A stretch of 64,000 bases of DNA, taken from an uncultured Caulobacter sp. (lineage in GTDB: Bacteria; Pseudomonadota; Alphaproteobacteria; Caulobacterales; Caulobacteraceae). Shown here in pieces: positions 20,874-31,907 of the stretch. Positions within the stretch are counted from its first letter, which is position 1. Each line of letters opens with the position of its first letter. The position numbers and the translations under genes are program-made. The notes beneath the pieces are model-generated. The model made no database searches. It was not told the origin of the DNA and saw nothing but the letters and a program-made list of their open reading frames with translations. The DNA lies in contig CAJYMH010000031.1 of the NCBI GenBank assembly GCA_913776195.1, positions 1-64,000 on the forward strand, given 5' to 3'.

Positions 20874-22243
20874 GCGAGCAGCGCCTTGGCCACGACCGTC
20901 TTCAGGCGCAGTTCTGGCGTCTCGCTGAACTTCAGATCGGATGCGCCGAAATATTCGGCCTGGTTCGTCGCGCACCAGTCGGTGGTGACGATGCGAAGCC
21001 TGTCGCCTGACCCGGACGCGGCCTGGCCGGCGTAGAGGAAGTCGCCGCTGCGCTGTTCGAACGGGATGGGGCGATCCTGGTTGGCCCGCCGCATGAAGCC
21101 CGCCAGTCGTTCACGGGATACCTCGGCGACCATCAGCTTGCCCTCGAACCGCACCACCGCGTCGAACGCATAGCGCGACACCGGCCCCGCCGGCAGGCCC
21201 GTCCCCAGAGTGGTGTGGCCGATGAAACCGGCTTCGGCCCCGACCGCCTTGGCCATGGCGGCAGCCGCGGCGCGCCCGGTCTCGCCCAGGGTCAGCGCCT
21301 TGGGCGAGCGGCCGAGTATCGCCTTCTCTTGCTCGGTCAGGGTCGTGGCCAAGGTCTGGGTGATCAGGGCGGCGATGCGGGGCGACGGCGCGGCGTCCAG
21401 AGCGACGGATCGAGAGGCGGCGTCCCCAATCCCGCCTGCGCGAAGTGTGACGGCCGTGTAGGCGTTGCTCCAGGATCCGGTGTGCACATACACATTGTTC
21501 GGGAGAGGGTGCTTGAACAGCAGGTGATTGTGCCCGCCGACCATCAGCACGCCCTTGGGCAACAACGGCAGGATCTCCCGATCCGCCGAAACGCCGGCAT
21601 GGCTCATCACCATGGCCAGATCGGCGCCCGACAGGGCTTCAGCCAGGTGGGCGCGAGCCCATTCGCCGGGGGCGGGAATACTCAGGGCCGCACGGCTCGC
21701 CGCCGGATAGGTGTTCAGCGAATTGGTGGCGACGCCGACGACCCGCAGGGTGCGCTGGCCCAGCGGCACGTCCGCCCTGGCCGGGGCGTAGGGCGCGCCG
21801 GTCCGGGCGTCGATGATGTTGCTGACCACGATGATCCCCAGGCCGCGCAGGCGGGCGATTACCTCGGCCAGGTCCACGGTGATGTCGTTGTCGTGGTTGC
21901 CCAGATTGACCACTGTGGGCGCGATCTTCGGCAGCTCGCCCAGGAAGGCCCAGTCGATGGCGCCGCCGGAACGCAGGGCGACGACATTGCCATGCTCGAA
22001 GATGTCGCCGTCGATGGCGATCACGTGCGGGACCTTGTGGCGAAGGACCTCGGCCTCGAGGGCGGCCAGCAGTTGGCCCGTCCGCTCATAGGCCGAGTGC
22101 AGGTCCGACATGGCCAGCACGCGCCCGATCACAGGCGAGGCGGCGGCGGTCAGAAAGGGGGCGGCGGCGGCGGCGGCCATTCCGCCGAGCAGACGGCGGC
22201 GGTTGGGTCGGACGAAGGGACGAAGCACTGGGTCTCCTGGCAT
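20870..22243 (-). CDS. bifunctional metallophosphatase/5'-nucleotidase, Tat-type signal
   Basis: [23 protein letters not shown] signal, [32 protein letters not shown] motifs. Confidence 0.85.
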   Translation of the reverse strand: MPGDPVLRPFVRPNRRRLLGGMAAAAAAPFLTAAASPVIGRVLAMSDLHSAYERTGQLLAALEAEVLRHKVPHVIAIDGDIFEHGNVVALRSGGAIDWAFLGELPKIAPTVVNLGNHDNDITVDLAEVIARLRGLGIIVVSNIIDARTGAPYAPARADVPLGQRTLRVVGVATNSLNTYPAASRAALSIPAPGEWARAHLAEALSGADLAMVMSHAGVSADREILPLLPKGVLMVGGHNHLLFKHPLPNNVYVHTGSWSNAYTAVTLRAGGIGDAASRSVALDAAPSPRIAALITQTLATTLTEQEKAILGRSPKALTLGETGRAAAAAMAKAVGAEAGFIGHTTLGTGLPAGPVSRYAFDAVVRFEGKLMVAEVSRERLAGFMRRANQDRPIPFEQRSGDFLYAGQAASGSGDRLRIVTTDWCATNQAEYFGASDLKFSETPELRLKTVVAKALLA

Positions 22244-22423
22244 CCAAGATGTGGGCAGGACAAGGGCGCCGTCAGCGAAGCAGGTGTCAATGCGATGTAT
22301 TTTTACCCCACTGTGTCTGTGTCGTGAAAAATTCACGCGGGGACCGGGGTTATCTTGTGGACGCTTGGGAAGCAGGGCCGTAGGTCACCCCCGTTTTTCT
22401 TCTCCCCGGGGATTACCAAAAAA

Positions 22424-24652
22424 ATGAATCGTCATCTCAGCGCGCTCGCCCTTTCGGCCAGCGGCCTGGCTCTGCTCATCTCCACGCCCGCCCTGGCCCA
22501 GTCGGCCGATGTCGCGACGGTCGAGGACATCGTCGTCACCGCCCAGCGCCGCAGCGAAAACATCCGTGACGTGCCGTTCGCCGTCACCGCCGTGAACCAG
22601 CAGACGGTGGCCGCCGTCGCCGCCGGCGGCGCGGACATCCTGTCGCTGTCGGCCCGCGTGCCCAGCCTGCAGGTGGAAAGCTCCAACGGCCGCTATGCGC
22701 CGCGATTCTACATCCGCGGCCTCGGCAATGTGGACTTCGACTTCAACGCCTCGCAGCCGGTCTCGGTGGTGCTGGACGAGGTCGTGCTCGAGAACGTCTT
22801 CCTGAAGGGCTTCCCTCTGTTCGACGTCCAGCAGCTGGAAGTGCTGCGCGGTCCGCAGGGCACCCTGTTCGGCCGCAACACCCCGGCTGGCGTGGTCAAG
22901 ATCGACACCGTCAAGCCGACCAATGAGTTCGGCGGCTTCGGCTCGCTGACCTATGGCAACCTGGGCTCCATGCGCGGCGAAGCCGGCGTGACCATCCCGC
23001 TGCACGACACCCTACAGGTCCGCATCGCTGGTCTGTGGAACTCCCGCGATGACTGGGTCGACAACGCCTACAACCCGTCCTTCGCCGATCCGGACGGCGA
23101 CGATCTGGGCAACTTCGACGACAAGGCGGGCCGCGTCCACGTGGCCTGGACGCCCACCGACCGCATGTCAGCCCTGCTGACCCTGCAGGGTCGCGACTAC
23201 GAGGGCACGGGCACGATGAACCGCGCCAACGTGCTGACCAAGGGCTCCAACGAGCTGAACGCCAACTTCGACCGCGACCGCGTCTATTACGACGGCGGCC
23301 GCAACAACTATCAGAAGCAAAAGACCACCTCGCAGTCGCTGCAGGTGGCCTATGACTTCGGCGCCGCCACCCTGACCACCGTCGTCGGCGCCTATCAGGG
23401 CTCGTCGGCCGGCAATGGCGACATCGACGGCGGCGTGGCTTCGGCCGCGGCCACCGCGCCGTACAAGACGCCGTTCAACTCCGAGACCGGCACCCTGGAC
23501 AGCGACCTGAAGCAGTACACCTACGAAATGCGCCTCGCCTCGAACGGCGACGGCCGCTTCGGCTGGCAGGTCGGCGCCTTCTACTGGAACGAGCGTTTCA
23601 AGCTGATCTCGGCCACCTTCAACGGCACCGGCGGCCTGCAGCCCACCATCATCACCGACATCGTCCAGAAGTCGGACTCCTGGTCGGTGTTCGGTCAGGC
23701 CAACTACCAGGTCACCGACGCCTTCAAGCTGACGGGCGGCCTGCGCTACACCGACGACAGCCGTGACTTCGACGGCCGCCGCATTCTCGGCCCGTCCCTG
23801 GCGCTGCTGAAGTCGGTCGGCGACGAGCAGGTCAGCTGGGACCTGAGCGCCCTGTACGAAGTGAACCCGGACCTGAACCTCTTCGCGCGCGTGGCCAAGG
23901 GCTATCGCGGTCCGTCGATCCAGGGCCGCATCGCCACGGCGAACGTCGTCACCACGGCGGATTCCGAGACGGTGATGTCCTACGAAACCGGCCTGAAGGC
24001 CCGTCTGTGGGACGGCCGCGCGCGCTTCAACGCCACGGCCTACTACTACGAGGTCTCCGACCCGCAATTCACCGCGATCGGCGGCGAGGGCAATTTCAAC
24101 CAGCTGATCAACGCCGACAAGGGCGAGGGCTACGGCATCGAACTGGACGGCGACGTCCTGCTGGGCGCCGGCTTCAGCCTGTCGGGCGGCTTCGCCTGGA
24201 ACCACACGGAGATCAAGGACAGCGACCTGCTGGTGGCCTTCTGCGGCGCCAACTGCACCGTCACTGATCCGATCGTGAACATCGGCACGACCCGTCGCGC
24301 CAATATCAATGGAAACCCGTTCCCGCAGGCCCCGAAGTACACGGCCAACATCACGCTGAACTACGTCCATACCCTGGGTAACGGTTCGGAGCTGTTCGCC
24401 TCCACCGACTGGGTCCTGCAGAAGGACTTCAACCTGTTCCTCTACGAGTCGGTTGAGTTCATGCAGGATACGGCCTTCGAGGGCGGCGTCCGCGCCGGCT
24501 GGCGTGACGCCGTTCGCGGCATCGAGGCGGCGGTCTATGCCCGCAACATCACCGATGAGGAAAACGTCATCGGCGCCATCGACTTCAACAACCTGACGGC
24601 CTTCGTCAACGAACCCCGGACCTACGGCGTCCAGGTGACGAAGCGCTTCTAA
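22424..24652 (+). CDS. TonB-dependent receptor
   Basis: Signal peptide, TonB box region (VEDIVVTAQRRSENIRDVPFAVTAV), plug and barrel (GPQGTLFGRNTPAGVVKIDT). Confidence 0.93.
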   Translation: MNRHLSALALSASGLALLISTPALAQSADVATVEDIVVTAQRRSENIRDVPFAVTAVNQQTVAAVAAGGADILSLSARVPSLQVESSNGRYAPRFYIRGLGNVDFDFNASQPVSVVLDEVVLENVFLKGFPLFDVQQLEVLRGPQGTLFGRNTPAGVVKIDTVKPTNEFGGFGSLTYGNLGSMRGEAGVTIPLHDTLQVRIAGLWNSRDDWVDNAYNPSFADPDGDDLGNFDDKAGRVHVAWTPTDRMSALLTLQGRDYEGTGTMNRANVLTKGSNELNANFDRDRVYYDGGRNNYQKQKTTSQSLQVAYDFGAATLTTVVGAYQGSSAGNGDIDGGVASAAATAPYKTPFNSETGTLDSDLKQYTYEMRLASNGDGRFGWQVGAFYWNERFKLISATFNGTGGLQPTIITDIVQKSDSWSVFGQANYQVTDAFKLTGGLRYTDDSRDFDGRRILGPSLALLKSVGDEQVSWDLSALYEVNPDLNLFARVAKGYRGPSIQGRIATANVVTTADSETVMSYETGLKARLWDGRARFNATAYYYEVSDPQFTAIGGEGNFNQLINADKGEGYGIELDGDVLLGAGFSLSGGFAWNHTEIKDSDLLVAFCGANCTVTDPIVNIGTTRRANINGNPFPQAPKYTANITLNYVHTLGNGSELFASTDWVLQKDFNLFLYESVEFMQDTAFEGGVRAGWRDAVRGIEAAVYARNITDEENVIGAIDFNNLTAFVNEPRTYGVQVTKRF

Positions 24653-24660
24653 GCTGCTGA

Positions 24661-24694
24661 TCGTCCGGGCGTGGCTAAGGCTTCGCCCGGACGA
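24661..24694. terminator. bidirectional terminator-like hairpin between convergent genes
   Basis: TCGTCCGGGCG / CGCCCGGACGA. Confidence 0.6.
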
Positions 24695-24707
24695 GACTTC
24701 TTCGCGG

Positions 24708-25598
24708 CTAGCCCGCCGCTTCCCGCGCCTTCGCGGCCTTGCGCATCTCTTCCGCCTGCTCCGCCGTCATGCCCATGGCCGCCAGCAGGGGCGAGGGCGC
24801 ATTCCTGTCCCAGCTCTGACGTCCGCCGATGGTGATTCCGCCGTCGACCACCAGGTGCGTGCCCGTGACGAAGATGCTGTCGTCGCTGGCCAGGAACAGC
24901 ACCGCCTTGGCGATGTCCTCCGGCAGGCCCGCCTTGGGGATCGGCTGGATTTTCGGCCCGATCTCCGCCACCCGCGCCGCCATCTGATCGGCCACGTCCC
25001 GCGGCAGGCCCACCGACGCCCCGAAGATCGAGGTGGCGATCAGGCCGGGGCAGATGGCGTTGACCCGGATCTTCTGCGGCGATAGCTCCGCCGCCGCCGT
25101 GCGGCTCAGATGGATCACCGCCGACTTCATGGTCGAGTAGCAGATGGGGCCGAACCCCGCCTGCAGCCCGGCGATGGAGGCGGTGTTGATGATCGATCCG
25201 CTGCCGCGCTCCAGCATCAGCGGCACGGCGTAGTGCATGCCGATGGCGGGGCCGCGCAGCAGCACCGCGTAGGTGGCGTCCCAGGCGGGTATGTCCATCT
25301 CCTCTACGCCGGTCGGGCAACCGCCATGACCGGCGTTGTTGAACAGGATGTCCAGGCCGCCGAATTCGGTCTTCGACAACGCGATGGCCTTGGCGACCTC
25401 ATCTTCCTTGGTCACGTCGCAATGGATGTAGCGGACCGCATCGGGGAACCGCTTTTCCAGCATGGCGCCCTTCTCGTCCTGAACGTCGGCGGCGATGACC
25501 TTCGCCCCCTCCGCCACGAACAGTTCGACCGTGCCCAGGCCGATGCCCGAGCATCCGCCGGTGATGACGGCGACCTTGCCGTCCAGACGTCCCGCCAT
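24708..25598 (-). CDS. SDR family oxidoreductase
   Basis: VITGGCSGIGLGTVELF, NNAGHGG, YSTMKSAVIH. Confidence 0.92.
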   Translation of the reverse strand: MAGRLDGKVAVITGGCSGIGLGTVELFVAEGAKVIAADVQDEKGAMLEKRFPDAVRYIHCDVTKEDEVAKAIALSKTEFGGLDILFNNAGHGGCPTGVEEMDIPAWDATYAVLLRGPAIGMHYAVPLMLERGSGSIINTASIAGLQAGFGPICYSTMKSAVIHLSRTAAAELSPQKIRVNAICPGLIATSIFGASVGLPRDVADQMAARVAEIGPKIQPIPKAGLPEDIAKAVLFLASDDSIFVTGTHLVVDGGITIGGRQSWDRNAPSPLLAAMGMTAEQAEEMRKAAKAREAAG

Positions 25599-25659
25599 GG
25601 TTTCCTCCCTCGGCGAATGATGGGGCGGGCCGTCTGACGCGGCCTCGCCCTCGCTTTAT

Positions 25660-26658
25660 CTATTCGGTGACGATGACCACCTTGCCCATGGCCTTGCGGC
25701 TGGCCAGGTGGGCGATGGCGTCGCCGGCCTTGGCTAGGGGGAAGGTCTCCGACACGTGCGGCTTGATCTTGCCCTCGGCGTAGAGGGCCATCAGCTCCTT
25801 GACGTTCTGGGCGTGGCCCTTGGGATCGCGCGCCACCGCCGCGCCCCAGAACACGCCGACGATGTCGCAGGATTTCAGCAGCGTCAGGTTCAGCGGCACC
25901 TTGGGAATACCCGCCGGGAAGCCGATGACCAGGAAGCGGCCGCCCCAGCCGGAAGCCCGGATCACCGCCTCGGCGTAGTCGCCACCGACCGCATCATAGG
26001 CCACGTCCCAGCCATTGGGGCCGCAGGCCTCCTTGAACAGCTGCGCCAGGGCCTTCTGGCCGTCCTTGTCGAAGGGGCCCGTGGGATAGACCACGCCGCT
26101 GTCCGCGCCGCGCGAGATGGCCAGATCCACCTTCTCCTGGCTGGATGCGGCGGCGATGACCTTCGCCCCCATGGCCTTGCCCAGCTCCACCGCCGCCAAG
26201 CCGACGCCGCCGGCGGCGCCCAGAACCAGCAAGGTCTCGCCCGGCTTGATCGCGCCTCGGTCCTTCAGCCCGTAATAGGAGGTGCCGTAGGTCATCAGGA
26301 AGGCGGCGGCCTCGTCGAAGGGCATGGCGTCAGGGATCGGCACGACCCGCGCCGCGTCCACCGCCAGTTTCTCGGCCATGCCGCCCCAGCCGGTGCTGGC
26401 CAAGACCCGGTCGCCTGCCTTCAGGTGCGACACGCCCTCGCCCACCGCGCTGACCACGCCCGACACCTCGCCGCCGGGCGCGAAGGGGCGCTGCGGCTTG
26501 AACTGGTACATGTCCTGGATGATCAGGACGTCGGGATAGTTGACGCCGCAGGCCTTCACATCGAGCACGACCTGGCCCGCGCCCGGGGTCGGATCGGGCA
26601 GATCCTCCAGCTTAAGGGTCTCCGGCCCGCCTACGGTTTGGCTCAGCACAGCCTTCAT
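25660..26658 (-). CDS. NADPH:quinone oxidoreductase family (zinc-independent MDR)
   Basis: MKAVLSQTVGGPETLKLEDLPDP…VLGAAGGVGLAAVELGKAMGAKVIAAASS. Confidence 0.92.
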   Translation of the reverse strand: MKAVLSQTVGGPETLKLEDLPDPTPGAGQVVLDVKACGVNYPDVLIIQDMYQFKPQRPFAPGGEVSGVVSAVGEGVSHLKAGDRVLASTGWGGMAEKLAVDAARVVPIPDAMPFDEAAAFLMTYGTSYYGLKDRGAIKPGETLLVLGAAGGVGLAAVELGKAMGAKVIAAASSQEKVDLAISRGADSGVVYPTGPFDKDGQKALAQLFKEACGPNGWDVAYDAVGGDYAEAVIRASGWGGRFLVIGFPAGIPKVPLNLTLLKSCDIVGVFWGAAVARDPKGHAQNVKELMALYAEGKIKPHVSETFPLAKAGDAIAHLASRKAMGKVVIVTE

Positions 26659-26727
26659 GATCGCGTCTCCGACTTCTTTTTGTTCGAAAGGGACGCTATC
26701 GCACCGGACCCAAGGGAAGGAAGGCCA

Positions 26728-27606
26728 ATGTCGAACAAATGTTTGAGTCTGGCGCTGCACGGCGGCGCGGGCGCCAAGCCGGGGCGGAGCTATGATCGCG
26801 AGATCGCCCATATGAAGGGCCTGGTGGAGGAAGCCCGTGACGCCCTGCGCGCCGGGGCCACGGCGCTAGACGTGGCGACTCGCACGGTGGTCGCGCTCGA
26901 GGCCTCGGGCCTCTACGTCGCCGGCCGGGGCGCCTCGCCCAACCTGGCGGGGGAATATGAGCTGGACGCCTGTGTCATGGACGGGCTGAGCGGCAAGGCC
27001 GGCTCGGTCGCCGCCCTGCAGGGCTTCAAGAGCCCGATCAGCGCCGCCCGGGCGGTGATGGAGAAGACGCCGCACGTCATGCTGGCCGGCTCCGGCGCGG
27101 GGCTGTTCGCCGCCGAACAGGGCCTGGAGCGGATCGAGGACGCCAAGGCCTGGTTCACCCACGCCGGCGCCTTCGAGGACAACCACGCCCCCGGGGCCTT
27201 GGCGCACGGTACGGTGGGCTGCGTGGTCCGCGACGCCGAGGGCCGTCTGGCCGCCGCCACCTCCACCGCCGGGGTGTTCAACAAGATGCCCGGCCGGGTG
27301 GGCGACAGCCCGATCCCCGCCGCCGGAGCCTGGGCCGATGGCAACGTGGCCGTCTCATGCACCGGGCAGGGGGAGTATTTCATCCGCCTGGCCGCGGCGG
27401 CGCAGATCGGTTTCCGCATGCGGTTCGCCGGCCAGAGCCTAGAGGAGGCGGCCAAGGCGGTGATCGGCGAACTGGCGGCCCTGGGCGGCGACGGCGGCCT
27501 GATCGCCGTGGGCGCGGACGGTTCGGTGGCCACGCCGTTCCACTCGCAAGGCCTGAAGCGCGCGACCTTGACCCCCGACGGGACGATCAGCGCGGCCGCG
27601 TTCTGA
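26728..27606 (+). CDS. isoaspartyl peptidase/L-asparaginase (Ntn hydrolase)
   Basis: SLALHGGAGAKPG and GTVGCVVRDAEGRLAAATSTAGVFNKMPGRVGDSPI; start trimmed from the track ORF. Confidence 0.92.
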   Translation: MSNKCLSLALHGGAGAKPGRSYDREIAHMKGLVEEARDALRAGATALDVATRTVVALEASGLYVAGRGASPNLAGEYELDACVMDGLSGKAGSVAALQGFKSPISAARAVMEKTPHVMLAGSGAGLFAAEQGLERIEDAKAWFTHAGAFEDNHAPGALAHGTVGCVVRDAEGRLAAATSTAGVFNKMPGRVGDSPIPAAGAWADGNVAVSCTGQGEYFIRLAAAAQIGFRMRFAGQSLEEAAKAVIGELAALGGDGGLIAVGADGSVATPFHSQGLKRATLTPDGTISAAAF

Positions 27607-27678
27607 TCGTCGCAGGGGCCTGTTTTTGCGGGATTAACGCCCATCTGCTATAAGCCGGCCCTCAATCTGGATTTTGCC

Positions 27679-28851
27679 GTGACCGTCACCCTCGACCTCG
27701 CCCGACCGGCGCGCGCCGATGCGCCCTCGCTTCCGCGGAACCTGTCCGGACTGACCCGGGCGGAGCTGACGGCCGCCCTGGTCGACAGCGGCGTGGTCGA
27801 ACCGGCCAAGGCCCGCATGCGCACCACCCAGCTGTGGCGCTGGATGCACCATCGCGGGGTCACTGATTTCGCCCAGATGAGCGACGTGGCGAAAGACCTG
27901 CGCGCCGCCCTGGCCGAGCGGTTCGTGATCTCGCGTCCCGAGGTGGTCGAGCGGCAGGTGTCCAAGGACGGCACCCGCAAGTGGCTGATCCGCATGGCGC
28001 CGGGGATCGAGGTCGAGACCGTCTATATCCCCGACGTGGGCCGGGCCGGCGCCTTGTGCGTCTCCAGCCAGGTGGGCTGCACCCTGAACTGCACCTTCTG
28101 CCATACGGGCACCCAGCCCCTGGTGCGCAACCTGACGGCGGCCGAGATCGTCGCCCAGGTGCAGGTGGCCAAGGACGATCTGGAGGAATGGCCGAGCGAC
28201 CGCGAGGAGCGCCGCCTGTCCAACATCGTCTTCATGGGCATGGGCGAGCCGCTCTACAATCTGGATGCCGTCTCGGCCGCCATCGACATCATCAGCGACG
28301 ACGAGGGCATCGCCATCTCGCGCCGCCGGATCACGGTCTCGACCTCGGGCGTGGTGCCGCAGCTCACCGCCCTGGGCGACAAGACCGGCGCCATGCTGGC
28401 CATCAGCCTGCACGCCACCAACGACGAGCTGCGCGACAAGCTGGTGCCGCTGAACAAGAAGTACCCGATCAAGGAGCTGATGGACGGCATCCGCGCCTAT
28501 CCGGGAATCTCCAACGCCCGCCGGGTGACCTTCGAGTACGTGATGCTGAAAGGCGTCAACGACAGCCCGGCCGAGGCCAAGGCCCTGGTCCAGCTGCTCA
28601 AGGGCGTGCCGGCCAAGATCAACCTGATCCCGTTCAATCCGTGGCCCAACAGCCCGTACGAATGCTCGGACTGGGGAACGATCGAGAAGTTCGCCGCCGT
28701 CATCAACCGCGCCGGCTACGCCTCGCCGATCCGCACCCCGCGCGGCCGGGACATTCTGGCCGCCTGTGGTCAGCTGAAGTCCGAGAGCGAGAAGATCCGC
28801 GCCAGCGCCCGCCGCAAACCGGTTGAAGAGACCGTCGTCGCGGCTGAATAA
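27679..28851 (+). CDS. rlmN: 23S rRNA (adenine2503-C2)-methyltransferase RlmN
   Basis: [16 protein letters not shown] radical SAM motif, [13 protein letters not shown] start. Confidence 0.95.
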   Translation: MTVTLDLARPARADAPSLPRNLSGLTRAELTAALVDSGVVEPAKARMRTTQLWRWMHHRGVTDFAQMSDVAKDLRAALAERFVISRPEVVERQVSKDGTRKWLIRMAPGIEVETVYIPDVGRAGALCVSSQVGCTLNCTFCHTGTQPLVRNLTAAEIVAQVQVAKDDLEEWPSDREERRLSNIVFMGMGEPLYNLDAVSAAIDIISDDEGIAISRRRITVSTSGVVPQLTALGDKTGAMLAISLHATNDELRDKLVPLNKKYPIKELMDGIRAYPGISNARRVTFEYVMLKGVNDSPAEAKALVQLLKGVPAKINLIPFNPWPNSPYECSDWGTIEKFAAVINRAGYASPIRTPRGRDILAACGQLKSESEKIRASARRKPVEETVVAAE

Positions 28852-28921
28852 TTTGCGTCATCGCTTCGAAGCGCCGCCATGTTAACGGTGCGGTCAGCGT
28901 CGTTCGGGGATTGTCGCATCC

Positions 28922-29350
28922 ATGCCGCCAGAACTTCAGTCGCCTGAGATCCAGGCCTTCGCCACGGGCTTCCCGACCACCCTGCTTCACGCGGGGATCA
29001 CCATGGTCATCCTGCTGCTGGGGACGGTGCTATACGCGCTGATGACCCCGCATCGGGAAGTGAAGCTGATCCGCGAGGGCAACGCCGCCGCCGCCCTGTC
29101 GCTGGGCGGGGTGATGGTCGGTCTGGCGATCCCGCTGGCCGTGTCGCTGCGGGCCTCGACCTCGCCCATCGACATCGCGATCTGGGGTGCGGCGACGACC
29201 ATCGTCCAGCTCTTCGTCTTCCGCATCACCGACATGATCCTCAAGGGCCTCCCCCAGCGGATCCAGGAGGGCGAGGTCGCCGCGGCCGCTCTGCTGGTCG
29301 GCGCGAAGATCGCCACCGCCCTGATTCTCGCCGCCGCCGTGGCGGGCTGA
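28922..29350 (+). CDS. DUF350 domain membrane protein
   Basis: Four-TM DUF350-like sequence (LIREGNAAAALSLGGVMVGLAIPLA). Confidence 0.8.
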   Translation: MPPELQSPEIQAFATGFPTTLLHAGITMVILLLGTVLYALMTPHREVKLIREGNAAAALSLGGVMVGLAIPLAVSLRASTSPIDIAIWGAATTIVQLFVFRITDMILKGLPQRIQEGEVAAAALLVGAKIATALILAAAVAG

Positions 29351-29366
29351 GGGGCCCGCGCGGCCC

Positions 29367-30197
29367 ATGCACTTTCCCCGCCTTCCCGACTGGCTGGTCT
29401 ATGCCGCGGTGGTCTGCGCCCTGCTGATCGCCGCCATCGGCAGGCAGGAGCGCGCCGACGCCCCGCCGCCCCCGCCCCCCGTGGCGGGCGAGGAAGGCGT
29501 GCCGCTGGGCCCGGCCTCGCCCTTCGACCCGGAAATCGTGGTCGATGCACCTTTCGCTCCACAGCAGGGATCGGGCACCGCCTTCTCCGTGGATGACAGC
29601 GGAACCTGGCTGACCGCCCGCCATGTGGTGGACGGCTGCCGTCAGGCCGCCATCGTGGTCGCCGACGGGCGCGGGGTCGCCGCCCGGGTGCGCATCGATC
29701 CCAAGGCCGATGTGGCGGTGCTGCGAACCGAAGGCGGCTCCGGCGCCCTGCCGCTGGGCCTGGACCGGCCGCTGCGCCGGGGCGACCGGGCCTTCCATCC
29801 CGGCTTCCCGCAGGGCCAGCCGGGGGAGGCGGCCTCCCGCCTGCTGGGGCGTGAGCGGCTGGTGGTGCGCGGACGCGGAGCCCGCACCGAGCCGGTTCTC
29901 GTCTGGGCGGAGGTGGGTCGCACCGACACCTTGAAGGGCACCCTGGCGGGCCTGTCGGGCGCGCCTGCCTTGGATAACGCCGGCCGTGTGATCGGCGTGA
30001 CGGTGGCCGAAGCTCCCCGTCGCGGACGTATCTACACCACCGCCCCGGAAACCGTGGTCGAGAGCCTGAAACTGGCCGGCGGCCGTCGCGGCGGCCTGGC
30101 CATGGGCGAGCCGATCACCGTCGACAATTACGGCCGCGTGGCCGACAGCCTGCGCCGCGACCTGCGCGTGGCCCAGGTGGTCTGCCTCGCCAACTAG
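29367..30197 (+). CDS. trypsin-like serine peptidase, membrane-anchored
   Basis: GSGTAFSVDDSGTWLTARHVVDGC (His), DVAVLR (Asp), LAGLSGAPALDNAGRVIGV (Ser). Confidence 0.82.
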   Translation: MHFPRLPDWLVYAAVVCALLIAAIGRQERADAPPPPPPVAGEEGVPLGPASPFDPEIVVDAPFAPQQGSGTAFSVDDSGTWLTARHVVDGCRQAAIVVADGRGVAARVRIDPKADVAVLRTEGGSGALPLGLDRPLRRGDRAFHPGFPQGQPGEAASRLLGRERLVVRGRGARTEPVLVWAEVGRTDTLKGTLAGLSGAPALDNAGRVIGVTVAEAPRRGRIYTTAPETVVESLKLAGGRRGGLAMGEPITVDNYGRVADSLRRDLRVAQVVCLAN

Positions 30198-31870
30198 ACC
30201 TCGTCGGCCTTGGTTTGCTTGGCGGCCACGATCAGGCAAAGCCCGATCGCCACGACCCCGATCAGCGCCGAATAGATGAAGAACACCGAGTACCCCACCC
30301 CCATGGCGGCGGGGCTGACGCCCAGCTTGGCGCCGGCGGCCACATAGCTTTCCGGGGTGAGGCCGCCGAACATGCCTTTCAGCGCGCCCAGCGGGCCGCC
30401 GGCCTCCGACGCCCTGGCGGCCCATTCCACCAACCGCCCCGACTGCGAGGCGATCAGCTTGCCGGGCAGGGCGTAGAGCGAGGTGAACATGGCGTACTGG
30501 GTGGCGGTGAAGCCGCCGCTGGTCAGGCTCGACATGTAGACGATCAGGGCGGTGCCCGCGACGCCGCCCGCCAGGTTGTCCAGGCAGATGGCGACGAACA
30601 GGGCCGGGATCGAATGGCCCTGCGCGGCGAGCCAGATGAAGATCAGGTTGCTGATCGGCCCGGCGAAGGCGCCGATGATCAGCACGCGCATGATGCTTAG
30701 CCGCGCCACCAGAAGGCCGCCCAGCGCCACCCCGATCATCGAGGCGATGATGCCGAACACTTTGCGCACCTCGGCGATCTCGGTGAGGGTGAAGCCGAGG
30801 TCCCGATAGAATGGGTTCATGATGTTGAGGACGAAGTCGGCCACCCGGTAGAGGCAGATCGTCGCCAGGATCAGGCCCGCGACTCCCTTGTAGCGGCGCA
30901 TGAACTCGCCGAGCGGCGCGCCCAGGGCGGTGGACAGGTAGACGCCAGGCTTGGTGCGCACCTTGGGGATCGGCCAGGCGGCGGCGATGACGATGGTGAT
31001 GCCTGCCGCCACGCCGCCCAGCTGCAGCCAGACGCCCGAATGCTTGTCGGTCCAGGCCTCGGCCAGGGCCTCGCCGCCGATCACCTGCGACAGAAGGCCG
31101 GCGTCGCCCGACAGGCCGGAGCCCAGCAGCAGGGCGCCGACCACCAGCACGGCCAGGCGCAGAACCCATTCCAACGCCTGCATGACGCCGGACTGCTTCA
31201 CGTCGCCGGTGGGGATCGGTCGGATTTCGTGCGCCGCTTCCCGCGGCGCAGCCAAAGTGGCGATGAGGCCGATCACCATCACCGCCGACATGATGGCGTA
31301 GGAGATGTTCCAGCCGAACCGCTCGGCCAGCAGCAACGGCACGGCGCCGGCGGCGACCATGGCGCCGCGGAAGCCCCACTGAACCGCGGCGGCCAGAGGG
31401 CCGGGCCCCTCGTCGCCCGCAACCTCGATCCGCCAGGCGTCGATGACGATGTCATGGGTTGCGGTGAAGAAGCCCACGGCCACGGCGACGATGGCCATCA
31501 GGCCAAGATTGCGCGCCGGATCCAGGCCCGAGACCAGCCACAGGCCCAGCATGATCAGCAGTTGGCAGACCAGCATCCACGACCTTCGATGCCCTAGCAG
31601 CCGGGTCAGCCCCGGAAGGGTCGCCCGGTCGATCAGCGGCGCCCACAGGAACTTGAACGAGAAGGACAGGGTGGCGAGGCTGAAGAAGCCGATCACCGCC
31701 AGGGACAGGCCGGAGTCGCGCAGCCATACCGACAGGGTGTCGAAGATCAGCATGTACGGCAGGCCCGCTGCGAACCCCAGGCCGAGCATCACCAGGCTGC
31801 GGCGCTCGCGATAGATGGCCAGCGCCTGCAGCAGGGTGCGCTTGGGTTTGGTCTGGGTCGTCTCGCTCAT
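30194..31870 (-). CDS. AmpG-family MFS transporter
   Basis: LGFAAGLPYMLIFDTLSVWLRDSGLSLAVIGFFSLATLSFSFKFLWAPLID; start at MSETTQTK. Confidence 0.88.
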   Translation of the reverse strand: MSETTQTKPKRTLLQALAIYRERRSLVMLGLGFAAGLPYMLIFDTLSVWLRDSGLSLAVIGFFSLATLSFSFKFLWAPLIDRATLPGLTRLLGHRRSWMLVCQLLIMLGLWLVSGLDPARNLGLMAIVAVAVGFFTATHDIVIDAWRIEVAGDEGPGPLAAAVQWGFRGAMVAAGAVPLLLAERFGWNISYAIMSAVMVIGLIATLAAPREAAHEIRPIPTGDVKQSGVMQALEWVLRLAVLVVGALLLGSGLSGDAGLLSQVIGGEALAEAWTDKHSGVWLQLGGVAAGITIVIAAAWPIPKVRTKPGVYLSTALGAPLGEFMRRYKGVAGLILATICLYRVADFVLNIMNPFYRDLGFTLTEIAEVRKVFGIIASMIGVALGGLLVARLSIMRVLIIGAFAGPISNLIFIWLAAQGHSIPALFVAICLDNLAGGVAGTALIVYMSSLTSGGFTATQYAMFTSLYALPGKLIASQSGRLVEWAARASEAGGPLGALKGMFGGLTPESYVAAGAKLGVSPAAMGVGYSVFFIYSALIGVVAIGLCLIVAAKQTKADEV

Positions 31871-31907
31871 CGCTTCCCCCGGCTGGAGGGCGATGGGCCG
31901 CTCCGCG